Origin: CAZYJR01 sp964647905
Lineage (GTDB): Bacteria; Desulfobacterota; DSM-4660; Desulfatiglandales; HGW-15
Assembly: GCA_964647905.1 (NCBI GenBank)
Contig: CAZYJR010000016.1
Coordinates: forward strand, 1-64,000
Direction of reading: 5' to 3'
Length of the DNA stretch: 64,000 nucleotides
Numbering within the stretch: the stretch's first letter is position 1; every line of letters starts with the position of its first letter. A program made the translations under genes and the position numbers. Positions 24,832 through 33,900 of this stretch are shown in pieces. Under the pieces are notes generated by a model. The model saw nothing but the letters and a program-made list of their open reading frames with translations, ran no database searches and had not been told where the DNA came from.

Positions 24832-26302
24832 CGCTCGGGCTCATCAAGGGCAGGACGATGCGAAAGGTGCTCCCTTCGCCCGGGGTGCTCTCCACCTCTA
24901 TCTCGCCCTGGTGCGCCTCCACCAGGGCCTTGGTAATGGCAAGGCCCAGGCCGGTGCCCACCACCTGGCGGGTCTCGGGGTGCTTGACGCGGTAGAACTT
25001 GTCAAAGATCTTGGGGAGTTCTTCCTGTGGGATGCCCACGCCGGTGTCGCTCACCTCCATCTCCAGGTTGTCGCCCCGGCCCCTGGCCCGAATCTCCACA
25101 CGGCCGCCCGGGGAGTAGTTGATTGCATTGGTCACCAGGTTGGTCAGGACCTCGCCGATCCCCTTGGGGTCGGCCTGGATGGGGCGCAGATCCCGGCACT
25201 CGTAAGTGAGCTCCACGCCCTGCTCCTTGGCCCTCTCCTCCATGAGGGACACGGTCTCTCTTATGGTCTCCTCCAAGTCGATGGGCACCCTATGCTGGAA
25301 CTGTTGCCCGGCCTCGATCTTGGCGATATCGAGAAGGTCCCTTATCAGTTCCAGGAGCTGATCGATCTTCCTGACACCCCGGTCGAGTAGCTCCTCCTGC
25401 TTCTCCTCGAGTGGGCCTGCAAGGCCTTCCAAAAGGACGCTGTTCTGCTGCCGAATGCTTACCAGGGGGCTCCTGAGCTCGTGTGCGACCATGTTTACGA
25501 ACTCGGATTTCATTTGGTCCAGCCGCTTGAACGCGGTGATGTCCTCGAGCACCGTCACCGTGCCCACCACCCCGTGCTCGGTCACCACGGCCGGGGCCGA
25601 GATGGCCCTAAGTGTGTTCTTGCCCGCCTCTATCTCCTGGCTGATGAACTCGTCCTTTCCCAGTTCCCCGGCCTGGATCTTTTCCAGGGTCTCGATCAGG
25701 GACTCGTTGTCCGTGAACCGGGCCAGGGGTACCGGCGGGTGTATCTCCTCCCTTATGCCCATCAGGCGGGTCAAGGCGGGATTGTGGAGCACGACCTCCA
25801 GGCTCCTGTTGGTGACCAGCACGCCGTTCGCCATGCAGTTTATTATGGCCTTGAGACGGCTTTTCTCCAGGTTCAGGTCGTAGAGGTTGCGCTCCCTTTC
25901 CCGCTCAAAGAGCCGGCCTTGCTGCTCCAGACGCCGTTTGTCAGCGGCGCGGGCCACTGTGAGCAGGAACTGGTCGGTCTGGAAGGGCTTGGTCACGAAG
26001 TCATAGGCACCCTTCTTCATGCACTCCACCGCGTTGTCCACGGTCCCGTGTCCGGTTATGACTATCACGGGCACGTCCGGGTGGTTGCGGCGGGCGTGAT
26101 CCAGGACCTCTTCACCGCCCATCACCGGCATCTTCAGGTCCAGGAGCACTATGTCCACCGGCTCCTTGTCCAGGAGGCCAACCGCCTCCCTGCCGTCCTC
26201 GGCTGAGAGCACGTCATAGCCCTTGCCCGACAGGACCCGGTTGCAGCCTTCCCGCACCACCCGTTCATCGTCCACCACCAGCACGTTGATCTTGTCTTCC
26301 AA
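24824..26302 (-). CDS. Receiver-PAS-histidine kinase hybrid
   Basis: The 492-residue cytoplasmic protein starts with a receiver domain (VLVVDDERVVREGC, VDIVLLDLKMPVMGG, FVTKPFQTDQF), followed by a coiled segment, a PAS domain at about 150-260 (INCMANGVLVTNRSLEVVLH), a HisKA domain (MVAHELRSPLVSIRQ) and a HATPase domain (NLVTNAINYSPGG, DTGVGIPQE, GLGLAITKALVEAHQ). The N-terminal receiver means it can be phosphorylated by another kinase, most simply the 654-residue PAS kinase encoded 14 bases upstream, forming a phosphorelay that ends at the NtrC-type regulator. No membrane helix is present. Confidence 0.92.
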   Translation of the reverse strand: MEDKINVLVVDDERVVREGCNRVLSGKGYDVLSAEDGREAVGLLDKEPVDIVLLDLKMPVMGGEEVLDHARRNHPDVPVIVITGHGTVDNAVECMKKGAYDFVTKPFQTDQFLLTVARAADKRRLEQQGRLFERERERNLYDLNLEKSRLKAIINCMANGVLVTNRSLEVVLHNPALTRLMGIREEIHPPVPLARFTDNESLIETLEKIQAGELGKDEFISQEIEAGKNTLRAISAPAVVTEHGVVGTVTVLEDITAFKRLDQMKSEFVNMVAHELRSPLVSIRQQNSVLLEGLAGPLEEKQEELLDRGVRKIDQLLELIRDLLDIAKIEAGQQFQHRVPIDLEETIRETVSLMEERAKEQGVELTYECRDLRPIQADPKGIGEVLTNLVTNAINYSPGGRVEIRARGRGDNLEMEVSDTGVGIPQEELPKIFDKFYRVKHPETRQVVGTGLGLAITKALVEAHQGEIEVESTPGEGSTFRIVLPLMSPSDE

Positions 26303-26316
26303 GCAGCTTCCTCCTC

Positions 26317-28281
26317 TCAGTCCACGAACACCTCCGCGCTCTCCGAGTGCTCCAGGAAGCCCCTGGGCAGCTCTATGAGGAACGTGGTCCCGCCCTGGGG
26401 CGGGGAGTGTGCGCTCAGGGCGCCGCCGTGGAGCTCCTCGACGATCTTCTTGGAGATGCTGAGCCCGAGGCCCGTGCCTTTGCCCACCGGCTTTGTGGTA
26501 AAGAATATCTCGAAGATCTTGTCGCGGAGTTCTTGTGGGATCCCTGGGCCGCTGTCGGACACCGTGATTATGAAACGCTCCTCCCGGGGGTTGTAGCAGG
26601 CCTCCACCTCCAGCTTGCCCCTCCCTTCCATGGCGTCGGCGGCGTTTATGAAGAGGTTCATCAGGACCTGTTGTAGCTGGCCCATGTCGCCTATCATCTC
26701 GGGCATGCCGGACTCCACCGCAACCCGGACCTCGATGTCCTGGAAAAGGGCCTGATCGATCAAGAGGTTCAGCGACTTGTTGATCAGCTCCTCCACTTGG
26801 AAGGTGGAGACCTTCCCGACCGAACGGCGGCTGAACTCCAGGAGCTCAGCCACGATCTTTTTGCACCTCAAGGTCTGGTCGATTATTTCCTGAATATCTT
26901 GAAGGTCTTGATGTCTATCCTTAACGTTTTCCTTTAGTATTTCCGCGTACATGAGTATTCCGGCCAGGGGGTTGTTCACCTCATGGGCCACCCCGGCGGC
27001 CATGCGCCCGACAGAGGCTATCTTCTCGGATTCCACCAGTTGGAGGTGGGCGTCTTCCAGTTCGCGGCGCATCTCCAGGACCTCCCGCATGTCCCTGAAT
27101 ACACCCACGCTTCCCACTTCTTCTCCGTCTATTGTCACGATGGAGGCCGAAAGGGTCACCGGTATCTCCTCGCCGTCACGGGTCACGATGGACATGCTGG
27201 TGGGGTTGAGCTTGCCCGGAGGGCCGTAATGGTCGCTCCTCATCTTCATCATGTTTTCCTTGGCGGTGTCCATGTCGTAAAAGGTGCTCAGGTGGCCCCG
27301 GTTGATGATCTCATCCGCGGAGTACCCTGTAAGCCTTTCCATTCCCTGGTTGAAGATCAGGACATTGCCCTTCATGTCCACCATTACTATGCCGTCGACC
27401 GTGCTCTCGATGACCTTTTGGAAAAGGGTCTTGCTCCGCTCGACCTCCCTTTCCAGCTTGACCCGTTGGGTGACGTCCCTGGAGGCCTCCAGTATCTGGA
27501 CCACCTCGCCGTTTTCATCCTGGATGGAGGATATGGTCACCACATCGAAGCGGGTCTCCCCGTCACGCGCCTGATATTCCTGGAAGGTGCTCACCAGGCC
27601 CTGGGAGCGTATCTCGTCCAGGCGATCGAGCAGGAAGCACTCCCTGCCGCATTCATTGCAGGGACGGTCCTGGCCGTAGCGGATTTCGTAGCAGGGTCTG
27701 CCTATGGCCTCCTCCCTGGTTATTCCGTACTCCTTGAGCAGCGTGCGGTTGACCGTGCTCACCGTCATGTCCAGGTTGACCACCATTATCCGGTAGGGCA
27801 GGGAGTCCATGATGGCCTGCATGTCCTTGCGGCTCTTTTCCTGCATGCGCTGGCGTTCGCGCTCGAACTCGGTCCGCTCCATTTCCATCTGGATCAGATC
27901 CCAGAGGAGGCGCACGGAGCGGTGATCCATGAAGGAGATGTCGCCCGGCTTGGTCCGCTCGATCTCGGCCCTGACCTCCTCTGAGCCGGTCATCTCCAGG
28001 ATCATGTTGACGTCCAGCTTGTAGAGTTCATGGAAGTCCGTGGTGGTGAAGAGCCCGAAATCGCGGGCCAATTTGAGGCCCGGACCTTGCGGGTCAGGGT
28101 CCGACACCCCGACTATGTCCATCTCGAGCCGGGTGAGGTGTTCGGCATCCAACAGGAGAAGCAGGTTGCGGCAGGCCTCCCCTCCGCCGACTATGGCCAC
28201 TCTCAAGGGGTTGTCGGCCCGCTCCCGGGCCAGGAAATGCATGGGGGCTTCTTGAGTAGGTCGAGAATTGCTCTCGGTCAA
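26317..28281 (-). CDS. PAS sensor kinase with N-terminal nucleotide-binding-like domain
   Basis: The 654-residue soluble kinase opens with a Rossmann-like domain (LRVAIVGGGEACRNLLLLL, then DIVGVSDPDPQGPGLKLARD and VNMILEMTGSEEV), resembling NAD-binding oxidoreductase N-termini, so it may sense a dinucleotide. Two PAS domains follow (about 165-280 and 290-410). The first contains a Cys cluster, GRPCYEIRYGQDRPCNECG. HisKA is AAGVAHEVNNPLAGILMYAE and the HATPase domain has GLGLSISKKIVEELHGG. The TTG start at 28281 has GAGGTG 8 bases upstream; an ATG at 28242 is the alternative. A redox-sensing role fits the neighbouring NAD/ferredoxin enzymes but is inferred. Confidence 0.88.
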   Translation of the reverse strand: MTESNSRPTQEAPMHFLARERADNPLRVAIVGGGEACRNLLLLLDAEHLTRLEMDIVGVSDPDPQGPGLKLARDFGLFTTTDFHELYKLDVNMILEMTGSEEVRAEIERTKPGDISFMDHRSVRLLWDLIQMEMERTEFERERQRMQEKSRKDMQAIMDSLPYRIMVVNLDMTVSTVNRTLLKEYGITREEAIGRPCYEIRYGQDRPCNECGRECFLLDRLDEIRSQGLVSTFQEYQARDGETRFDVVTISSIQDENGEVVQILEASRDVTQRVKLEREVERSKTLFQKVIESTVDGIVMVDMKGNVLIFNQGMERLTGYSADEIINRGHLSTFYDMDTAKENMMKMRSDHYGPPGKLNPTSMSIVTRDGEEIPVTLSASIVTIDGEEVGSVGVFRDMREVLEMRRELEDAHLQLVESEKIASVGRMAAGVAHEVNNPLAGILMYAEILKENVKDRHQDLQDIQEIIDQTLRCKKIVAELLEFSRRSVGKVSTFQVEELINKSLNLLIDQALFQDIEVRVAVESGMPEMIGDMGQLQQVLMNLFINAADAMEGRGKLEVEACYNPREERFIITVSDSGPGIPQELRDKIFEIFFTTKPVGKGTGLGLSISKKIVEELHGGALSAHSPPQGGTTFLIELPRGFLEHSESAEVFVD

Positions 28282-28346
28282 ATCAGTCCACCTCGGGCAA
28301 CACAGCGTGCAAGGGATCCGGGCAGAGCAAGGCTCAAGAACAGTGA

Positions 28347-28622
28347 TCAGGGCCGAGCCGGCCCCTTGGAGGCCTGTCCGCCGGTGCGCCTCGACACCCT
28401 GGCCTCCATCTCCGTGATGATTTCTCCCAGGGCCGGGCCGGTGCTCACCGGGCCGGAATCATTCCATCCCTTGGAGAGGGCCTCCACCTTTTTCTCGCGG
28501 AACTCCTCCAGGGACGCCACCATGGGCTCCCAGAGGAAGAGCTTCTGCAAGACGTGGCGTTCGGCCGGGCCGAGATCCAGGTCTGTATCGTACTCGCGCC
28601 CTGTCTGTGTCCGGATGATCAT
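28347..28622 (-). CDS. Small hypothetical protein, 91 residues
   Basis: The frame encodes a hydrophilic 91-residue protein beginning MIIRTQTGREYDTDLDLGPA, with a middle part KLFLWEPMVASLEEFREKKV and a basic, Gly/Pro-rich tail. It has no membrane segment and no cysteines. It precedes the PAS kinase gene on the same strand with a gap of 65 bases and could share its transcript. No convincing ribosome binding site is visible. Amino-acid composition looks protein-like, with charged amphipathic stretches, but I do not recognise a family, and an overlapping frame is also open, so the call is moderate. Confidence 0.5.
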   Translation of the reverse strand: MIIRTQTGREYDTDLDLGPAERHVLQKLFLWEPMVASLEEFREKKVEALSKGWNDSGPVSTGPALGEIITEMEARVSRRTGGQASKGPARP

Positions 28623-28740
28623 GAGCCGTACGCACCGGTCCGTTTGCCGACACTAGGGAGTTCGTATGATAGAGGAGGGTAAGGGGTCAGTTCAAGGAAA
28701 AACCTGTCCACGAAAGAAACCCGGGGCAGGGGGTTCAAAG

Positions 28741-28764
28741 GAGAGGACCCGGCAGGGCCCTCTC
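28741..28764 (-). terminator. Strong hairpin after module C
   Basis: GAGAGG-A-CCC and GGG-C-CCTCTC form a 9-pair stem with one internal mismatch and a GGCA loop, 32 bases beyond the stop of the last gene of module C (metF on the minus strand). No long T run follows. It probably ends the HdrA-MvhD-MetV-MetF transcript. No gene is seen between 28623 and 28795. Confidence 0.5.
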
Positions 28765-28795
28765 CCGAACAATGGTGCCGGCTCAGCCGGGTGGA

Positions 28796-29725
28796 CTACA
28801 CCCGGGGTCTGGGGAGGACTCCGGCGCGTTCCGCTATCTCGGGCACCCGGTGCTCCCACTCGATGGCCATCAAGTGGACCCCGGCGACCCCTTCCATCTC
28901 CTTGAACTCCTCGATCTGCTCCAGGGCGAACTTGATGCCCTCTTCGGCCACCTTGCCCTTGCCGGCCCCCCTGAGCCGCTGGATCAGGGGCTCGGGCACT
29001 TCCATGCCGGGGACCGACTTGGCCATGTACTGAGCCATACCAACGCTCTTCATGGGAGTGACGCCGGCCAGGATGTAGCACTTCTCATGGAGCCCCATGT
29101 CCACCACCTGCCTCATGAACTGGCGAAACCTGTCCATATTGTATATGCACTGGGTCTGGACAAAGTCTGCGCCCGCGGCGATCTTTTTGGCCAGGCGGTA
29201 TGTCCTGAACTCGTGGGGTTCGGCAAAGGGGTTGGCCGCCGCCCCTATGAAGAGACTTGGAGGGCCGTCGATCTCTTCGTCGTTCATGAATCTGCCATCC
29301 CGCATCTTCTTGGCCAGGGCGATCAGCTGCATGGAGTCGATGTCGTATACGTTCTTGGCCTGGGGATGATTCCCGAACCGCTGGTGGTCCCCGGAGAGGC
29401 AGAGCATGTTCTTTATGCCCATGGCGCTCGCCCCCAGGATATCGCTCATCATGGCCAACCGGTTGCGGTCCCTGCAGACCATCTGGAAGTTGGGCTCCAC
29501 TTCCTGCTGCAGCATGATGGTGCAGGCGGCCCAACTGGACATGCGGACCACGGCGGTCTGGTTGTCCGTGACGTTGACCGCGTCCACCATGCCCTTGAGG
29601 TGGGCTATCTTCTCCTTGAGGTGTTCCACGTCGGCCCCCTTGGGGGGCCCGCACTCGCCGGTGAAGGCGAAATGTCCGGCCTTCAGGACCCTTTCCAGAT
29701 TACTCCCGGATTTGAGATCGTTCAT
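28796..29725 (-). CDS. metF: Methylenetetrahydrofolate reductase MetF (module C)
   Basis: The 309-residue MetF has the full motif set: TGECGPPKGADVE, DAVNVTDNQTAVVR, CRDRNRLAMMSDILGA, LCLSGDHQRFGNHPQ and FVQTQCIYNMDRFRQF. It is the clear sister of the module B copy at 15282. The ATG overlaps the metV stop by four bases. It is the last gene of an HdrA-MvhD-MetV-MetF unit and is followed by a hairpin. It lacks an NADH-binding domain and would take or give electrons through MetV. In an organism running the Wood-Ljungdahl methyl branch oxidatively it would oxidise methyl-tetrahydrofolate. Confidence 0.93.
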   Translation of the reverse strand: MNDLKSGSNLERVLKAGHFAFTGECGPPKGADVEHLKEKIAHLKGMVDAVNVTDNQTAVVRMSSWAACTIMLQQEVEPNFQMVCRDRNRLAMMSDILGASAMGIKNMLCLSGDHQRFGNHPQAKNVYDIDSMQLIALAKKMRDGRFMNDEEIDGPPSLFIGAAANPFAEPHEFRTYRLAKKIAAGADFVQTQCIYNMDRFRQFMRQVVDMGLHEKCYILAGVTPMKSVGMAQYMAKSVPGMEVPEPLIQRLRGAGKGKVAEEGIKFALEQIEEFKEMEGVAGVHLMAIEWEHRVPEIAERAGVLPRPRV

Positions 29726-30390
29726 TGCACCAGCTCCTCCCTAACGCTCTTGCGGGGGCCCCCGTCCCTCGCCGTGGCCCAATCCTTGGCGGGCTTGACC
29801 TCCAGGAGGTCCTCCAGGCGGCCTTGCTCCATTCTCTTGCGCACGATCATGTCCCAGATGCAGTCCACATCCTTGGAGATCTCGCACTTGCCGCCGGCCG
29901 AGCCGCCGCAGGGTCCGTTCAGCAGGCTCTTTGAGCAGCGGGCTATGGGGCACATCCCCCCGAAGTGATGAATGATGCATGTCCCGCATCCGGCGCAGCG
30001 CTCCTCCCATATCCCGTGGGCGACCGCCCCGCCGAAGAACGTGGTATTCACGGCGGGGTAGAAGCGCTGGTCAGGGTATGCCTGGCTAAGAAACTGGGGC
30101 CCCACTCCGCAGGCCATGGAGACGACCGCATCGTAGTCGTTCACCTCACCCTTTACTTGCTCGATGTACTCGGGGTCGCACTGCCGCTCCAGGGTCCTCT
30201 CCACCACCTCCAGCGGGCGGCCCTCCTTTTTCCGGGCTATCTTGAGCGCCGAGGCCAGGATGCCCACCTCCTTCGCCCCTCCCACATTGCAGACTGTAAC
30301 GCACCCCTTGCATCCCGTGATCATGACCTTGTCGCAGTCCTTGATCATTTCCAGGATCTCGGCCAGGGGTTTTCGATCGGCAACTATCAT
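29722..30390 (-). CDS. metV: MetV partner of MetF (module C)
   Basis: The 222-residue MetV begins MIVADRKPLAEILEMIKDCD. The N-terminal cysteines are in MITGCKGCVTVCNVGGAKEV and the C-terminal block has CAGCGTC, GGMCPIARC and NGPCGG. The ATG is preceded by GAGGTGAGCC. It is encoded 11 bases after MvhD-2 and overlaps metF, so stoichiometric synthesis with both is likely. Its close match in length and layout to the module B copy indicates duplication of the whole module. Confidence 0.93.
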   Translation of the reverse strand: MIVADRKPLAEILEMIKDCDKVMITGCKGCVTVCNVGGAKEVGILASALKIARKKEGRPLEVVERTLERQCDPEYIEQVKGEVNDYDAVVSMACGVGPQFLSQAYPDQRFYPAVNTTFFGGAVAHGIWEERCAGCGTCIIHHFGGMCPIARCSKSLLNGPCGGSAGGKCEISKDVDCIWDMIVRKRMEQGRLEDLLEVKPAKDWATARDGGPRKSVREELVQ

Positions 30391-30401
30391 GGCTCACCTC
30401 G

Positions 30402-30824
30402 TTAAGCAGCTTTCCTGACATTGACAGGGCTGGGCCCCAGGGCCTTGATACGCTCCACCATTTCTCTGGCGATCTCCACGAACCGAGGTCCTTCACCCGC
30501 CGACAAGTTGAACATATCCACCCGTTCCGGCTCTATCCCGATCTCCTCCAGGATCTTACGGACTTGGTTCACGCGCCTCCTTGCCTTCAGGTTGCCTGTA
30601 AGGAAATGGCACTCGCCTTCCAGGCACCCGGCTATGTAGACACCGTCCGCGCCGTCCTCGATCGCCTTGAGCAGATGGATCATGTCCACTCTGCCTGAGC
30701 ATGGCACCTGTATTATCTTGACGTTACTCGGGTATGAAAGTCTCATCGAACCTGCCAGGTCCGCAGCCGAGTAGGCTCAATATTGACAACAAAAAGCAAG
30801 CACACGCGGTTCGAATTCTGCCAT
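30402..30824 (-). CDS. mvhD: MvhD-like [2Fe-2S] protein with in-frame UGA selenocysteine (module C)
   Basis: Read through the TGA at 30777-30779, this is a 140-residue MvhD: MAEFEPRVLAFCCQY, then UGA, then AYSAADLAGSMRLSYP. The UGA falls at the second Cys of the family's CNWC pair (C13-x-x-U16), exactly as in MvhD-1. The rest is standard (PCSGRVDMIHLLKA, GCLEGECHFLTGN). The ATG has AGGAGGAACGAC directly upstream, a strong signal for the longer start and against translation from the internal Met at 30746. The gap to the HdrA-2 stop is 119 bases. It should shuttle electrons between HdrA-2 and MetV. Selenocysteine is inferred from family alignment and the shared hairpin. Confidence 0.9.
30746..30776 (-). 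promoter_or_regulatory. Candidate bacterial SECIS element in mvhD-2
   Basis: The hairpin core at 30748-30767 is identical over 20 bases to that of mvhD-1: GA-CCT pairs with AGG-(T)-TC around a GGC loop, at the same distance from the UGA. The codon just before the core differs between the copies, which suggests the RNA structure as well as the protein sequence is conserved. Confidence 0.6.
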
Positions 30825-30943
30825 GTCGTTCCTCCTGCCCGCGGCGGGCGGCCGCGGGTCCAATCACAGCTCTGGGTTCAACCAGGTACGGCCGCGCCCG
30901 GTCCCGCCGGATACGCGCGCGGCACGACTACGGCCGGGCGGGC

Positions 30944-33900
30944 CTATCCGCCCGCCTGGAACAATGCGTCCTCCTTGGCTATTATCTGCTCGTCCGTGAA
31001 GTGTCGCAGAACAATGGCCTTGCCGGGACATTCCGCGGCGCAGGCGCCGCAGCCCCGGCACTCCGCAGGATCGATGACCGCATGGCCTTCCTGTCCTATC
31101 CTGGGGACGCCGTAGGGGCAGGTCCTGACACAGGTGACGCAGACGGCGCAGCGCTCCGGGATCACCTCGGCCACCACTCCTCCCACCATGATTCTGTCCC
31201 GGGTGAGGATGGTCATGGAGCGGGCCACTGCTGCGTTTGCCTGGGCAATGGTCTCGTCCAGCGGCTTCGGGTAGTGGGCGAGCCCGGCTATGAAAAGCCC
31301 GTCAGAGGCCATGTCCACCGGGCGGAGCTTTGCATGGGCCTCTATCAGGAAGCCCTCGTTGTTCACCGGGACCTTGAGGAGCTCGAAGAGCTCCTTGTTC
31401 TCATTGGGAAGCACGGCCGAGGCCAGTATCACCAGGTCGGGCGAGATCTTGACCGGGCGCTGCAGCACGTGGTCCTTGACCCGCAGGTCCAGGCCTCCGC
31501 CCTCGGCTGTCTGGAGCAAAGGGGGATCCTCCGGGTCATAGCGGATGAATAGCACCCCCCGCCTGCGCGCCTCGCTGTAGAGGTCTTCTCTGAACCCGTA
31601 GCTCCGCAGGTCGCGGTAGAGTATGAAGACATTCATGTCGGGGTCGGCGGCCTTCAAGGCAAGGGCGCTCTCCAGGCTGTGCGTGCAGCAGACCTTGCTG
31701 CAGTAGGGCCGCTCAGGAGTCCGGGAGCCCACGCACTGAATGAAGACCGCTGTCCCAGCCTCGGCTATGCGCGGGTCGTTCTCCTTCATGGCCCGGTCCA
31801 GATCCAGATGGGTGAGCACATTGGGGTGCTCGCCGTAGAGATACTCGGTCGGGCGATACTCCTTGCCCCCGGTGGCCAGGACGGTCACCCCATGCTCTAT
31901 CACCTGGACCGGGCCGTCCCCTCTAACCGGGGAGAGGCTGGTGACGAAGTTGCCTATGGTCCCGGCCGAGTCCTTGACCGCCGTGTCCATGAACACCTTT
32001 ATCATGGGGTGACTCTGGACCCTTTGTCTCAGGCCCTCCACATATTCGGCCACGTCTTCGCCCTTCCATGTGGAGCGCAATTTTCCGGCCACACCGCCGA
32101 GCTCGCCCGTCCTTTCCACCAGATAGGCCTGGTAGCCCTGCTCTGCGATTCCCAGGGCCGCCTCCATACCGGCCGCACCGCCGCCCACCACCAGGGCGGA
32201 GGGCTTTACCGGGATCTCGAACTGCTGGAGGGGTTCCACCAGCCCGGCCTTGGCCACCGCCATGCGCACCAAATCCTTGGCCTTTTCAGTGGCCTTTTCC
32301 GGTTCGTTCATGTGCACCCAGGTGTCCTGGTCCCGGATGTTGGCCATCTCAAAGAGATACTTGTTGAGGCCTGCGTCCCGTATTGTCTCCTGGAACAAGG
32401 GCTCGTGGGTCCTGGGGGAGCAGGAGGCCACCACCACCCGGTTGATGCCCTTTTCCTGGATCACCTCCTTCATCTTGTCCTGGGTGTCCTGTGAGCAGGT
32501 GAAGAGGTTGTCCTCCACGTGCACCACGTTCGGCAGGGTTTGCGCGTATTCGCGCACCGCCGGGACGTCCGCTATCCCCCCGATGTTTATGCCGCAGTTG
32601 CAGACAAAGACCCCTATCCAGGGCTCCTCGGCGGAGAAGTCCTTCTCCGGGGGAAGATCTTTGGTCCTGGTCATGGTCCCCCTGGCCTCGGCCAGGATCC
32701 GTCCCGAGGCCGCTGCTGCGGCCGACGCCTCCATGACCGAAGTGGGGATGTCCTTGGGGCCCTGGAACACGCCGCAGAGGTATACGCCTTCGCGGTCGGT
32801 GCTCACCGGGGTGAAGCTCCCGGTCTCTGCGAACTTGTGCTGGTTGAGGCGGATCCCCATGCCCTCGGCCAGGGCCACTATGTCCTGGTTGGGGGAGAGC
32901 CCCACCGAGAGCACCACCATGTCGAAGACCTCTTCCTGGAGGTCGCCCGCCTCTGTGGCATAGGTAATAACCAGGGAGTCGTCTTCCCGGGGGAGGACCG
33001 TGTGGATCCTGGACCTGATGAACCTGACTCCGCTCTCCTGCTCGGCCCGCATGTAGTACTTCTCGAAGTCCTTTCCATAAGTGCGCATATCCATGAAGAA
33101 TATGGCCGCGTCCAAGTCATCCTTGCTGTGCTCCTTGGCGATCACCGCCTCCTTGATGGCGTACATGCAGCAGACCGAGGAGCAGTACGCATGGTCGCAG
33201 CGGTTGATGTCCCTGGAGCCAACGCACTGGAGCCAGGCGACCTTCTTGGGCTCCTTGTGATCAGAGGGCCTGATCAGGTGCCCCTCGTACGGCCCGGACG
33301 CCGAGAGTATCCTCTCGAACTCCATGCTGGTGACCACGTTCGGGTGTTTGGAATAACTGTAGGTGTCAAAAGGCGTGGGATCGAACGGAGTGAAGCCGGG
33401 CGCAAGGACGATGGAGCCCACCTCCAGGACCTTTTCCTCGGGCTGCTGGTCGTGGAGCACCGCTTCCGCAAGACAGGCCTCCGCGCACTGGTAGCACTCC
33501 GAGCAGATCCCGCACTTGAGGCACCGCTCGGCCTCCATTCTCGCTTCTTCCTCGGTGTAGCCCAGGGCTATCTCCTTGAAGGTCCCCTCACGCTCGGCCG
33601 GGGGCAGGGTGCGCATGGCCGCCCTGGGCCTTGCGGGCTCTCCTTCCACGGGCGGCTTTTCATAGGGCCAGTCCTTGTCCCGGTCCTCCCTGAGGTCCAT
33701 TCCGTTCAAGTAACGATGAATGCTCTCAGCCGCTTCCCGGCCGCAGCTCACCGCCTCAACCACCGACTTGGGACCGTAGAACACGTCTCCGCCCGCAAAG
33801 ACCCCGGGCAGGGGGGTCTCCAGGGTCACGGGGTCGGCTTCCAGTCCTCCCTTGGTGGAAACGGCTATCTCCTGACCTCCTGCAAAGTCCAGATCAGCGG

